This document shows, piece by piece, positions 34,811 to 46,379 of a DNA stretch of 64,000 bases. The DNA is from Trametopsis cervina (taxonomy: Eukaryota > Basidiomycota > Agaricomycetes > Polyporales > Irpicaceae). The stretch lies in NCBI GenBank assembly GCA_022385755.1, contig MU278348.1:2361470-2425469 (forward strand), in the 5' to 3' direction. The first letter of the stretch is position 1. Every line of letters starts with the position of its first letter. The notes beneath the pieces were generated by a model. The model worked only from the letters and a program-made list of their open reading frames with translations. It made no database searches and was not told where the DNA came from. The translations under genes were made by a program, and so were the position numbers.

Positions 34811-36228
34811 CTATAGCAGACCTGCAAGTCGTGATCTGACTCTTTGCTCCGCCTCTGCCAATTCGCTCTTCCCGTGCTCAGTATACAACCTATTGAGTGG
34901 GTTTTCCTCGCCCTCCTTCTCAAGGTCGGCTTCTATTGCACTGAACTCCTTGCAGAACTTCCCATTGAGGACTTGGTTATACAGGATATCCTTGAAATGG
35001 GCGCGAAGAGCACTGCCGTCAAGTTTAAGTGCGCCATTCAGCTGGCCATATTGCGACACGGTCGAATGGTGCTTAAGCTGGATAACGGAAGTGGTCAATT
35101 TTCTACAACCTGTGTTCGTCCAGGAGACCCACCTGGGTGATGAAGCCCTCTTCTGCTGCTCTCTCGAAAATCTCAGCAGGCTCCTTGGACATCCACCTGT
35201 ACGAATTCTCCGGCGTTAGCGAACCAAGAACGAAACTGTATTCGTTCGTCTCGCTCACATCTCATAACACAACGCCTCGTCGGAGCAACCCGCTTCCTTC
35301 AGGACGCTGAAAGCCTGGCTGAAGCTGAGTGTTAGTATGTGGATATCGAATACAAGCAACCCTTTTGACTTACTTGAACAGCAGGATTAAATTTGGCCAC
35401 AGGGCCTGCTCAGCAAAGAGATCCATCGCGGTCTCTTCACGCGCTGAAGAGGCAATGGCACCGGCTTTGGTTGCGCCTATTCCGCGCGATAATGCCAAGG
35501 CAATTGCCATCCCGTTCTCTGTTCCATCCTGCTCGACCGACACGAAGCATGGGAAACCCTTCCCCTTCTCGTACAAACTGCGAACAGACGACCCGATCAT
35601 CCTGAAAAATGCTCCTCAGCAGCATGATAGGGAACATTCGCGGAAGTGTCCCTACCTCGGTGCAACCATCACCACATCCTGTGTTGGCTGGAACTTCAGC
35701 AGCTTGTAGAAGACGTTATAACCGCTAGCGACCACAATTGCGATATTTGGTTTCAAAGATGGCGCGAACTCTTCGTTGAACACGCGTGGTTGCACTTGGT
35801 CCGGAATCAAGAGAAACAAGACTGGGAACTTGAACTCAGTAACAGGAAATCTGGCCGCCCCAGAACCTGCGTACCATCTGCGACGCTCGCGGCCTTAGCA
35901 AAGTCATGCTCAACAGTGAAGCCCCTAGATTTTGCGTCCTCTGCGTACGCATCCGGTCGATTCGCGATGATGATCTTGTCGTTCGGTATACCAGTGTCCC
36001 GCAAATTCTGAGCCTGTGCTGCACCTTGGTTCCCAAATCTGCACACTCCCCATCAGCTACGCAGTCCGCCCAGGCTGCGTCTTAAGCTGCACGCACCCAA
36101 GGAACACGATGGTCTTGCCGCTTAGTGCATTCAAATCAGCATCGGAGTCGTAGTAACTATCCAATTTAATTTGTTAACTCAGATGGACACGAGCCTTGCA
36201 TTGGCACCTACATCTTTGCTGAAGGCAT
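34811..36228 (-). CDS. Ketol-acid reductoisomerase-like protein (bacterial class I type)
   Basis: The protein (about 345 residues, at least eight exons from 36212-36228 to 34811-35090) begins MPSAKIYYDSDADLNAL, a class I KARI start, with Rossmann loop LGFGNQGAAQAQNLRDTG. The IlvN-domain end reads VLFLLIPDQVQPRVF. The all-helical KARI domain keeps the metal-binding DLFAEQ, a CYEMWMSKE pair and STVSQYG. Differences from real KARI: the catalytic HG of the SHGFN loop is SG (VVASGYN), the APK lysine is Arg, and the PGH of the next loop is IGS. There is no mitochondrial presequence, unlike fungal Ilv5. So it is a paralogous family probably not serving valine/isoleucine synthesis; its true substrate is unknown. 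It is divergent from the SDR gene at 36674. Confidence 0.8.
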
Positions 36229-36673
36229 CTTGAGGGCAACGCGCAGGTACTTGAAGGAGTGCCTCTCTCTATGTCGAGCGTGAGTAATTATATGTACAGA
36301 ACTCACTCGGCCGACCGGTCGCACCGGGTCCTGCGTGTGCCCTTCCTTTGTGAACAACAAGCCAGACTATCTCCCTAACCGTGTCTTCTGACGTCGACGA
36401 GCTGTCCCTGTGATGAGCACACCACGGCAGTAAGCTGGTACCACGGGCCGCGAGCACCCCTCATAGCCAGGCTTTGCCATTCAATGTGCTACATCCGGGG
36501 TACTCTGAGCTCGTGTATGACATACCGGTATGCAAGTGGAACGCTCGTGAACTAGAAGCTTTGATGGAGAGGATCAGCAGGTACGGCACGGAGACACGGT
36601 ACGCAGAGTACATATCTACTTCGCGTCCTAAGAGTGTTTTAACACCGTATTCTTCGAGCACTCACACTGTACG
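36229..36673. other. Divergent promoter region of the reductoisomerase-like and SDR genes
   Basis: A 445-bp spacer separates two divergent start codons. A minus-strand reading of 36461-36661 is a shadow. Shared control of the two genes is possible but no motif is identified. Confidence 0.45.
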
Positions 36674-37734
36674 ATGTCTCTCTTAGCAGGGAAGGTTGTG
36701 TGTATCACAGGCTCATCCAGGGGAATCGGTCGGGCTTGTGCTATCGAAAGCGCGAAGCATGGCGCCACGGGTTTCGTGCTACATTACCTCGGAGACCGCG
36801 AAACCGAGGACGAGATACGGTTATTGCAGAAACAGATTGAAACAGATTATCAGTCGACTAGGGTGGTGATAGTGCCCGGCGACATAGCCGACCCAGAAAC
36901 CTCAACTAAGGCAAGTATGGCTCCAGCCATGATTGACATGCTGTTCATAATCTATGTCGAACAGATTGTAGAAGCTGGCGTGCAGTTATTTGGGCGGATA
37001 GGTGTGTTTTCGTACCTCTTATATGGATATATCTAACGCATAGTCAGACATCCTCGTTAGCAATGCTGGTATATGTCCTTTCGCAGAGTTCCTGACAATG
37101 CCGCACTCGACATGGGAGAGGACCCGCCAAGTTAACCTGGATGGCTCGTTCTACGTGACACAAGGTAAATCAAGTTCATGACGTTCATCGACATCAGTAC
37201 GCAGATACTCACCTCTTGTCATGAAGCCGTAGCAAACCAGATGAAGAGCCAAGTACCGCAAGGAGGCGCAATCATTGGTGTTTCGTCCATCTCTGCTCTC
37301 GTGGGTGGAGAGTTGCAGTGGTATGGTTCCCGTTCTTGTGGCCATTGGCAATGTCCTGAATAACATATCTGGCTAGCCATTATACGCCAACAAAAGCTGG
37401 CATCCTGTCCTTGATGCAGAGCTGCGCCGTAGCCCTTGGTAAGTACAACATTCGCGCAAACGCAGTCTTGCCAGGGACCATTGCGACAGACATCAACAAG
37501 GAGGATCTAGCGGACGACGCCAAGAGAGAGAATATGATCAAGAGAACTTGCCTGGGTCGACTTGGCGGTATGCTTTTCCGTGCCCCATCGTGCATGTGCA
37601 ATGAACCTCATCTGAGTTCATTAGCTCCTGAAGATATAGCAGGGCCCGTTGTCTTCCTCGCGAGCGACCTCGCCCGATACGTAACGGGGGCATCATTGTT
37701 GGTAGATGGAGGATTATTCGTGAATCTGCAGTAA
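36674..37734 (+). CDS. Short-chain dehydrogenase, L-rhamnose-1-dehydrogenase-like
   Basis: Six exons (36674-36910, 36965-37001, 37048-37164, 37227-37320, 37377-37567, 37625-37734) give 261 residues. Classical SDR features: TGSSRGIG cofactor loop, NAG in ILVSNAGICPFAEF, catalytic Ser in GVSSISA, and Tyr/Lys in CHYTPTKAG. The segments LHYLGD, SNAGICPFAEFLTMPHSTWE and NAVLPGTIATDI, and the end SLLVDGGLFVNLQ, match my memory of fungal NAD-dependent L-rhamnose-1-dehydrogenase (Rha1), the first enzyme of the fungal non-phosphorylated rhamnose pathway (rhamnose to rhamnono-lactone). No other pathway gene is next to it. Intron 1 has a GC donor (AAG|GCAAGT). The stop codon lies 24 bp from that of the convergent cupin gene. 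Confidence 0.85.
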
Positions 37735-37758
37735 ACTGCTTGTATTAGCTATGTGCAT

Positions 37759-38504
37759 CTACAACGCAGGGGGTTTCTCAGTGGAGGCTAGCATCGGTTG
37801 GCCGTTGACCACCGCAGGTTCTGCGTCCACGATAACGGCTGCCCACCGTGCTACCTCTGGTCCGGGATTTCGCCACGCGTGCAGTGTTCCCTTCTGTATA
37901 ACCACATCTCCTGGGTTCTCCAAGAGATATTCTGTCCCGTCTTCCATCATCAAGATCAGTTTGCCACTGACTTGATATCCGTCAGAGATATTAAGAGATG
38001 CATTATACCGCAAGGCTGAATACTCACTGAGGATATTATGGTCTAGTGTGGGAGTGCGATGCTATGGACATCCTATGAGTGAGCGATCTGACGAATGCTT
38101 GGATCCAACACATTCGCACCCAAGCCGCCATTGCGCCTGGAGCCAACTCTGTAATCCCGAAGGTAGTTGCACCTGGATTCCCAACACCCAATGGACCAGT
38201 TACCAGTCGTGTCGCTCCATCTGTGCTGTTCGGAAGATCAACCCCTTAGTCATCAGGGCTATTTCGCAATACGAACTCGTGGTTATTGTCCTTTGCGGGG
38301 AACCCATCGCTGACCCATATGCGTCGGCCCTTCGCGCCAGGAAAAGCCGCCATGGGCTACATCACCTGGATATAAATGTAATGCGTCAATCAATAGTTGG
38401 CGTGTACGTACCTGAGTCTCGAGCTGTTCATCGCGCTGGACGACGGCTAGCCCTGCATCGTTATGAGCTGTGACAATACGACGAATAGGTGATGGAGTGG
38501 CCAT
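37759..38504 (-). pseudogene. Cupin-domain protein with an in-frame stop
   Basis: Spliced on the minus strand the gene reads MATPSPIRRIVTAHNDAGLA, then RRIWVSDGFPAKDNN, then TFGITELAPGAMAAW, HRTPTLDHNIL, LILMMEDGTEYLLENPGD and GTLHAWRNPGPEVARW. This is the common small fungal cupin family (about 170-190 residues), with the metal-type HRT and LHAWRN histidines. Between the second and third blocks the frame contains TAA at 38246-38248, and I could not find an intron of normal size and phase that removes it. All flanking sequence still reads as cupin, so it is either a recent nonsense mutation, an assembly error or an unusual intron. An alternative start is 38528. Function of the family is unknown; it sits beside oxidoreductases here. 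Confidence 0.6.
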
Positions 38505-38871
38505 GGTGACTTCTGGCCGAGTGCACACGGAAAGACGAGAGACTGCATTAAACTCGCCATATGATATGTGTTCATCCCGGGCCGCTGCTACGGGTCAGAC
38601 ACTCCGGGTGTGGGGTAAGAACTCACATCTAGTTTAGACGAAGTGGGGATCAGCCTTTCCGGTCAGCCGTAGACACAAGGGCAAATTGCGTAAAATCCGG
38701 CACTACCGGTAAGTGGGAGTGCATGAGGCACACCCTAGCGCTGTATGCGTGAACACCCGCGGAGATGCATGCGTTTGGAAAAGGAACATCGCGATAGGCT
38801 CCCTTCCCGTGAGATTGGAAGAACTATAGATGTACAAGAAATCACAACACGACGCGCAGGCACCTCTGCCA
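38505..38871. other. Intergenic region
   Basis: A 367-bp region between the start of the cupin gene and the end of PEX16. It must hold the cupin promoter. No gene is seen. Confidence 0.45.
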
Positions 38872-40243
38872 CTACGGAGCAGTGTCTATACCAAGGGTTA
38901 GCAGACATTCTAGAACCCGTTGACATCGGACTCACAATAATGATATTCGTTGATGAGCGGTATCCAGTCCTTGAGGAAAGCGCTGAGCACACTGAGGATG
39001 GGTGTGTGGGCGGTACGCTCTGCAAAGCCGTCCACCTTCGGCCTTGAACAGGAGTCAGCCGCGGCTCGTTATACAAAGTCTGATCCCACGTACCGAGTCC
39101 AAGTCTCCCAAATACTGTCACGGAACAGATACCAGATGATATCCCTGTCACGTCGTGCATATTCGGATCGCTCTAAGGCCGCAGAGGAAGACGGTACACG
39201 TCGCATTGTCCGTGACAAAAATTCGAGAGCCAGTGCGGTCATTAACGGTCGGTTAGTAGCACGATCTCTTGACAGGAGAACAACTATATGAAAGGGAGAG
39301 TCAGAATTGCACCTGCAAAGCGACTACATGCACACGAACCGTAGATGAGCGGTCTTAAGATATACAGAACCTCGCCGAGCCAATCTTTTGGAGACGAGAG
39401 CGCCTTCATGAGCGATGTAGGAACCTTGACCAACGAGGGTGTTATAGCCTTCGAGAGAAGGAAGTCTTCGATGGCATCCTGACTTGTGGAAGGGGGCGGC
39501 TGCACAATGAGCGGATGCGGAGGCAGAGGAACGTGATTGTTTCTCAGGTGCTCCGGGGTGGATGCGAGCGACGAAGGAGGCGAAGAAGGCGCAAGCGTCG
39601 GGGAAGAATGTTCTGACCCAGGAGGGAGCGTTGCAGGGTCAAAGTCTCGCTCTGGAACAGGGCTGCTGAGGACCGGCCGGCGCGTGATACGCAGCAACAG
39701 GAGACGTAGGGTGGCTCTGGCAAGATTGCGATTAGTGTGAGACGGCCTGGGACTTGCAGAGTTATCACGCACTTGATCGTCTCGAGGAAGATAACTCCTC
39801 GCCAGCGTGCTTTGTCTGAGACAGACCGCCGCAAACCCATCTCGACCAACAGTTCAACAAACTTCACCACCTCAAGGAACCGCGCAGCCCATTTGTATCG
39901 ACCATCTTTCTCACACCAAGCCCTGGAGTAGCGTGTGTGGGTGCTGGCTGGCAGAACTGGTTTGTACTTGGGATCAGTCTTCATAATCCTGGCCAGCAGC
40001 GTATCATGGTAGAGGCTCGTGACGTTGAGCAAAGCGGAAACTGCATGGATATCATAGTCTAGTTAAGATACACTATGAGCACAGGATGACATATCAAAAC
40101 TGACGGGCTTCAGAGGCAAGTTCGGCGTCTTTGAATCTGCCAGGCAGAATCCATGTAATAGACCTCAGAGTGGACTCGACGGTAGATATAGTAGAGACAT
40201 TGTTGACGAGGAAGGACTCGTAATGAGCGAGGGCCGACGGCAT
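38872..40243 (-). CDS. PEX16: Peroxisomal membrane protein PEX16
   Basis: Six exons (40105-40243, 39773-40040, 39340-39716, 39094-39283, 38936-39042, 38872-38885) give 364 residues in phase. Recognisable PEX16 blocks are HYESFLVNNVSTISTVEST with LRSITWILPGRFKDAELASE, then LLNVTSLYHD, RYKWAARFLEVVKFVELLVE, MGLRRSVSDKARWRG, LGEVLYILRPLIY, ATNRPLMTALALEFLSR and the C-terminal FLKDWIPLINEYHYYTAP. PEX16 is an integral peroxisomal/ER membrane protein required for peroxisome membrane formation and PEX3 recruitment. A Ser/Pro-rich insert after the TRRP block is typical of fungal forms. The start MPSALAHYESFL is chosen because it directly precedes the conserved helix; an upstream in-frame ATG at 40303 would add 20 residues. 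The last coding exon is only 14 bp. Confidence 0.92.
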
Positions 40244-40824
40244 AGAGAACGAAAGGAAGTGGAAAGCAACCTCTCGTCTGGTCGGAAGGCGAAGAGTGAG
40301 CACGACACGAACGACGACGACGACGACGGGCTGGGGTAGGCGGGGAAGCGGGCGAGAGGAGGCTGCTGTACTTGTTCTGCTATAACATGGGCGTGTGATA
40401 CTGAGTTAGACTCCCGTAGCAGCGCTTCCGCTCGCCCATACCGGCTGCCCCGCTTACCGACCCAATCTCATGTCTATCTTTTACAAGTCGACGGGGACTT
40501 GTTGCACAACATCCAGACTTGACCATGGCCACTTGGTGAGATTGAGAAAGCACCGCCGGGATTTTAACGAACAATTTCCAAGGGCTCGAGACCATCAACG
40601 CGTGTTGGACGGCACCCTGGACCGTTGTCGCGAGCAGAAAGAGGGTACGGGGTTTTGCAGACTGCACGGCTATCTACGCAGTCTCCTTGAGGCATTTAGT
40701 AATAACCGTCTCTGCAATCCTAGAAACTTCAGTCCTCCGACAATGCACCTGCTGAATTTAATTGTTGCCGCGATGCTTATGAGCGCTAAACCTCGTACAC
40801 AAATAATCGCAAATTGCGAAGAAA
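40244..40824. other. Divergent intergenic region
   Basis: A 581-bp region upstream of PEX16 and of the next plus-strand gene. A CGA trinucleotide run is at about 40309-40326. ORFs on both strands are unconvincing. Confidence 0.45.
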
Positions 40825-43205
40825 ATGAATTTGACGGTACCGCAGCGACTGACCACAAACACGGCGCGCAAGGTTTCATTCGCGGTATTCGATGTCCAGA
40901 AGATGCAGGACATAGTGACCGAGGTTTTTCTCAGCCATGGTTCTCTGCAAGCGTGGCTGAACACGCGAGCAGACCAATGGAGGGTAGGTCGATCCACGAT
41001 CGGCACGTGTAGACGCCTCTGCTTGCTTGCAATTGATTCGTGTCTGTTCCCCTGCAAACACATTGCAATGCTCGTGTTACGCTTATATTGATCTCTCGCC
41101 TACTGTCCCGACCCTGCCCTCTTTTGACTCAGCCCTCCATCATCTCGACGGGGGAGCGAGGTCGACCAGCACCGTCTCTTCATGGATCCCCAGAAGCCCA
41201 CGGCGCCGACCCGCACCCTCAACTACTTCCAGCAGAGCCCGGTGCGCGGTCAGCTGGAGCCATGCGATAGCACGCCGAAGTCGGGTTGGAGGTATCTGCA
41301 ATGTACAGACACTCCAAATGAACTGAGGGTGACTCATTTCCCATCAATCGCTCTTGCCATCACTTACCCATACATCTCCGGCAGGTTCTGCTACCCCCGC
41401 TGACGGCCCTCATCTATGGCCATATCTTGAGGGCAGAACGTCTAGAGCTCCACAAGGACAAAGCAGCCTCCTGGGATCGTATCATGCAGATTCGTCATCT
41501 GAAGGACCGTATGATTCGCAAATGCCAGAGGCTTGCGCGCGCATCGACCACGAAGGACAAGACCACTGGCCGAATGATGATGTTCACCCTCCACGCCCCA
41601 CCAGACTTTAGACTGAAAGAGATGGAGAGATGGTATCGGGACCAGGGGCCTGAGTTTCCGCGTCTTATGGCGGGAGGAAGCACATCAACGAATGCGCATT
41701 ACTGCAGTAAATGTGGTCCATTGGGCGTAACAGCATCCGCCGCTCCGATACATCGTTCCAATAGCACATCAACTCGCGGGGCAACATCTACGAGGACACC
41801 CCTCTCAAAGCCGAAGACCAGTGCGCCCTCGACGCGCAATACATCCCCTGTTCGCGGTCAGCCGAAAAGTCATGGTCATACTCACTCGAAGACTCGCGCC
41901 CCACCGCCGAACACACATCCAATTGTGCATCATACAGAGGTCCCCGCTATACCCCTTAAGACTGCGCGCGTACCTACGCGTGTGCCCAAGCGTCCTTCAG
42001 AATCTTCAAGTCGGACGGCGGTTGAGCAAGAAGAACCTCCGAAGTATATAGTGATTAAGGCTGACCTCATCAAGCAGGAAGGTTCCGTAGCGACCGTCTC
42101 TCGCTCGAGTAGCCTTCGCTCAAATCCCCCTCCTCGTGTGCCTCGTGTCATCCGTCAGTCTGAGACACCCCCAACGGGCACACCTCCAGCAGGTACACCG
42201 CGTGCTGCGTCCCCATACCGCCCCATCGAAGAGGTCCGTTCACACTCACGCTCAAGCTCGCGATCACGATCCCCACTTCCAGCTGCGAATGACATACATC
42301 CGCCACGAGCTTCGATACAGTCCCCCGACCCTCTACCTATCCCCTATCGCCCGAGAGACTTCCATACACCTCAGTATTTCGATGATGCTGCATCTCAAGT
42401 CCTTACAAGCTCGCCGCGGAGTATACACGAGGAACAGCTCGAGCCAGTGCCCGAACCGGTAGTAGAAGCGGCAGTGGACCCCATACAACCTTCTGACGAT
42501 CCAAGGGCTCCCAGTCCAGATGGCACCCTAGTCAGCTCAACGCTGAACGACCCAGCGCCTTCGCCGCCTGCACCCACGACTGGTCAACCACTAGAGACGA
42601 TCCACGAAGGGACAGAACCAGGCTCGGAAGTTGGGTCTACATCGCACCGTCCCTTGATGCGTAGGAGAAGCAGTCTGAAGAAACGCGATAGTATGAGCAA
42701 GCTGAGCGTTGCGAGCCAGAGCAAGTCGGTTACATGGGCTATGGACAAAGACTGGACGGACCAGATGTCCAAGTTCGTCAAATCGACCAACGAGGCGGAG
42801 GTGGCAGGTACGTGACTCATTGTGCACCATAGCGTATAGCCGAACTTACAGGACTGCATGTGCAGCGTACGAACTCGGCGAGCTTCGCCAGCAGTACCAT
42901 GAAGAGGTCGCGATGATGCGCATAATGTGCCATGACGCGGTCGTTGCAGCAGAACAACTCGGCCTGAACACTGACATGCTGAAGAGAGAGGAGCAGGCTC
43001 TGGCAGAGCAAGAGAACAAGGTCGTAGTCATTACAGACCACATGGAGCACAAGGAAGGCGTGTACAGAGAGAAAGGTGCGTCTCAGCTGTACCACAGTTC
43101 CGCGCAGTCACTGACTCCTTATTTTCTAAAGTGCTCACGGTGCTGGAGGACACGAAGCGTGTCGTTTCGTTATGCGACAAGAAGCGCGATCAGCACGATA
43201 TTTAA
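40825..43205 (+). CDS. Unknown Ser/Pro-rich protein with C-terminal coiled coil
   Basis: A clear last part is firm: the long exon ending at about 42808 (ILRAERLELHKDKAASWDRI, then a KDRMIRKCQRLARAST basic helix and about 350 residues of Ser/Pro-rich disorder ending TWAMDKDWTDQMSKFVKSTN), an exon about 42866-43075 (AYELGELRQQYHEEVAMMRI and an EEQALAEQENKVVVITDHME coiled coil) and a short exon ending at 43203-43205. The 5' end is less certain. The exon at 40825-40983 (starting MNLTVPQRLTTNTARKVSFA) looks coding, but I could not join the exon at about 41130-41300 to both neighbours in phase. I recognise no domain. The coiled coil suggests a structural or scaffold role. Confidence 0.6.
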
Positions 43206-43727
43206 CCGCGTCCCGATCTAGGAATACAGGCACAGCCCCTAAACATACATATCTATTTTGGATCTCTCTACGCTCAATCTACGCACACACTATGAATACG
43301 GAAGTCCGGAGCTCCCATACTATACCTTCGAAATTCATCTCCGGGAAGATTGGAATTGGAATTTTGCACGAACCACACGCCACTCTGTCATACCGCTATA
43401 GATATACACTCATCACGCTGGGCGATGTGGGTTACTGTTGTCTTGTACGACATCCACATGTTAACCTCGTCTGTTCCTGCGCTGTATTATAATCCTATTT
43501 GTATGCCATGCACGCAATGCAATCTTCATTTAGAACGATGCAGAAATAGAATAAGCTCACGAGCCTGTGGTATAACTACGGAATCACATAAGGTACATAT
43601 CAATGTCCGAAGAAGTTCTATGCATTAGTGTGTGTCGTATACAATCCTACGTGCAAACGCTGACCAGAGTAGGCAAAATAGCTAATATGATAGAAGTGTG
43701 GGGACGAAACTCCAATACGCTCGCGAG
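43206..43727. other. Convergent intergenic region
   Basis: This 522-bp AT-richer region lies between the stop codons of two convergent genes. Nothing coding is seen. Confidence 0.5.
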
Positions 43728-46379
43728 TCACGACCAATTACGTCTTCTAGCGGACCTGACCCACCAACTCCGAACAACGCAGCCGTAGAGGAATAGAACA
43801 CACAGGGAGATGGCGAGGACAATACCGAAGACGTTAAATCGCTTGCCACCTCGGAAATTGTGTGGAATCGTGACATTCATGGAGTTGAAACCTGTGCATT
43901 CATGCTCAGTATTTCCAAAGCCGTAAGTCGGGTGACACTCACCAAGGACAGCCTGCATGACCAGAACAGCCATACTGACGATCGTCAGTACGACAATCGC
44001 TTTGTCGCTCCCTGTCTTGGCTTTGGTTGCAGATAACCTGAGGTGCGCAAGGTAGGTCGGATGCGAGTGGCTCAGCATGCGCTCATAATGGGCCAACGAT
44101 TGTTGTAGAGTAAGGATATGATCTTTGTCGGGTCGTGAGCATTCCCCGAATCCAAGGATAAAACAAGCAGTCCATACCTTGAACGTCACCGAGGTACACG
44201 TAAACGTCGTGGTCACTATCAGTGCCGTGCGCCAAACCAGACTCTCCAGCCATGAGCAGTCGTTTCTTCACCTGCGCTACGACTTCTGACTTCGCGGCCA
44301 AGATTCTGGAAAGCGATGTGACAAGTTTCCGGACACGGGCGACACGATGGACGGTGTTGTGCGACAGTTGCTCGCGCTGCGCCTCGTTCATCTTCACATG
44401 TATGCGGGGCACCATGGAGATAAGTTTCTGCAGCACGCTCTTTGCTTGGCGGAAAGTCGAGATACGCCGTCTTGGTATCAAGAATTTAGTGTGGACGGTA
44501 TGGTGTGGAGCGCGAAGTGTAGGCTTCTCCGACAACTGTGGAGAAGCATCTTTGCCTTCGATCTGTATGTCTAGCGAACTAGAGTGAGAGACTACAGTGT
44601 CGGAGCCTGACGACTCTTTAGGCTCTTCCACCTTAGCAGGTTGTTCAGGAGCAGGTGGGTCCGGTGGAGGATGAAGTAGGTCGTCATCGGAAAACATGAC
44701 GGTCTCCAGATGGATCATCTCCCTTTCAACTTGCTCTAGCAAGGGGAAGAAGGAATCAACGATAGAATCCATGATACCGTGGGCAATCCAATCTTTGTAG
44801 CCACATATTAGTTTCGCCACCACCGGTTTGGAGAGAAGGTGTCATACCTGAGGACATTGCGATGGTATCCGACTGAGGAGAGAGGATCTTGTTCCTCACA
44901 GCGTCAGCATGCTCTATAGAATTGAGCGGTCTGAGTAACATTCATATTTCTATATGATCTTACATACCAGATATATCCGAGAAGTGGAACTAGAAGATCC
45001 GTCAATACTGGGTTATCCTTCCAGCTGCGTAATAGCTTACCGAACAAATCCCCTCTCTGAAAACCACTAGGTAGACATTGACGTCCCCAACGATACCCTC
45101 CTCCCTCAATTCGTCTCGCCCGTCATGGCTGGTCAACGTCCCCATCAAACGCCGCCTATTGCGAGTCTTCTCGCTTTCAATGGCACGGAAGACTACAAGA
45201 TAGTATCCCAGCTTCGGGAAAAGTTCCAGCTTCTCCCGCGGCTCTTGGGTCAGGATATCCTCCAACGTGAGCGGGTGCAAGTGAAGCAGCTAGATAGTGA
45301 ACATGTTATTACGCGCAAACGCCTGCGACTCCAAGAGAAGGGCATACTTTGCCAATGGTACGCATATCTTCCCAAGTTGGGCTAGCGACGTCGAGCCACC
45401 ATGCCTTATTTGCGTCCTTATCCGAAGGGTCTCGCGCCATCTGGGGGGCTACGGGTATAGCTTCAGGGGCGTCGCGCTGCTTCCCTTTGCGTCCCCGTCG
45501 ACGAGTGCGAGCATCCTCGATCTCAACAGGCCGGTAGTCATGTACAGAATACTCAGCTGCAGGCATCCCATAGTCATGTTGGCGCACAGGTGCAGCATTA
45601 AGGTCATCAGAGGGAACCATCGGACGAAGGGACGACGAGAGGCCCTGCGAACGTCGGGTGTTCTTCATCGACTTGCTCATCTCCTGTAATATCAGCGGTA
45701 GCACAGTCGTACGCAGCACGCCAGGAGGTTCGGAGCCCACATCCACGGCCCGTGCACGAGCCTTTGGTTTCTGGACTGCGGCCTCTGCGAGACGTGGCGA
45801 GTAGAGCAAGAACTCCCTGGGGACCTGCCGTGCTTCCTCTCTGGCCCTGATCCTGGCATGCACCTCCCACTCGGAGCGTGTGTTATGTGTGTCCGCAACG
45901 CTAGAGCGCCGTCTGCGGCGTCTCGAGAGGATAGACTTTGAGGCTGTGACGATGGAGGGACGAGAGGACGACGAGCTGGAAGACGACTCCGACAGAGAAG
46001 ACGTAGAGACCCAGGCTCTGGCCCAGTGTGATATCGCCCGTTCGACGATGGTAGAAATCGCCCCCAGTCGTCCCCCGAATACAGATGAGTCTGAGCTGGA
46101 GCTCGAGCTCGAGGAGGATGAAGAATCAACAGAGAGCACAGACAGCGGGCGGGGCGTCCTAGGTGGAGAGGCCGGCTCAGGCGGGGGTTCACCGCGGTAT
46201 ATATCATCGTCCACCTCATCCTCTACGTCCTCAAATGTGATGTGGGGGGAAACGGAGAAATAGTCGTTTGGTTGGTTTATCTCAAGGTCGTCATAGAGTT
46301 CAGCGATGTCGTGGTCTTCGTGGTCTTGCTGCGTCTCGCCGGCTGGGCTTCCGTCGTGGTGGAGGTCGGGGGAAGACAT
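43728..46379 (-). CDS. CorA-type magnesium transporter (Mnr2/Alr-like)
   Basis: The protein has a disordered acidic and Ser-rich N-terminus starting MSSPDLHHDGSPAGE, with an uninterrupted run of about ten serines, then the CorA cytosolic funnel: AWWLDVASPTWEDMRTIGK, LHPLTLEDILTQEPREKLEL, YLVVFRAIES, DWIAHGIMDSIVDSFFPLLE and a long helix with LVTSLSRILAAKSEVVAQVK and HILTLQQSLAHYERMLSHSH. Two membrane helices follow: IVVLTIVSMAVLVMQAVLG and FNVFGIVLAISLCVLFLYGC. The loop after the first reads FNSMNVTIP, so the canonical GMN selectivity motif is SMN. The family imports or releases Mg2+ at the plasma membrane or vacuole. The Ser-rich regulatory N-terminus is typical of fungal members. The in-frame TTG upstream at 46421 is not a likely start. 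Confidence 0.88.

Noticed and set aside
40380..41012. Several ORFs of 70-180 codons in the PEX16 upstream region
   Set aside because: No domain, no consistent splice structure, and overlapping on both strands; only the exon at 40825-40983 was kept as a possible part of the next gene.
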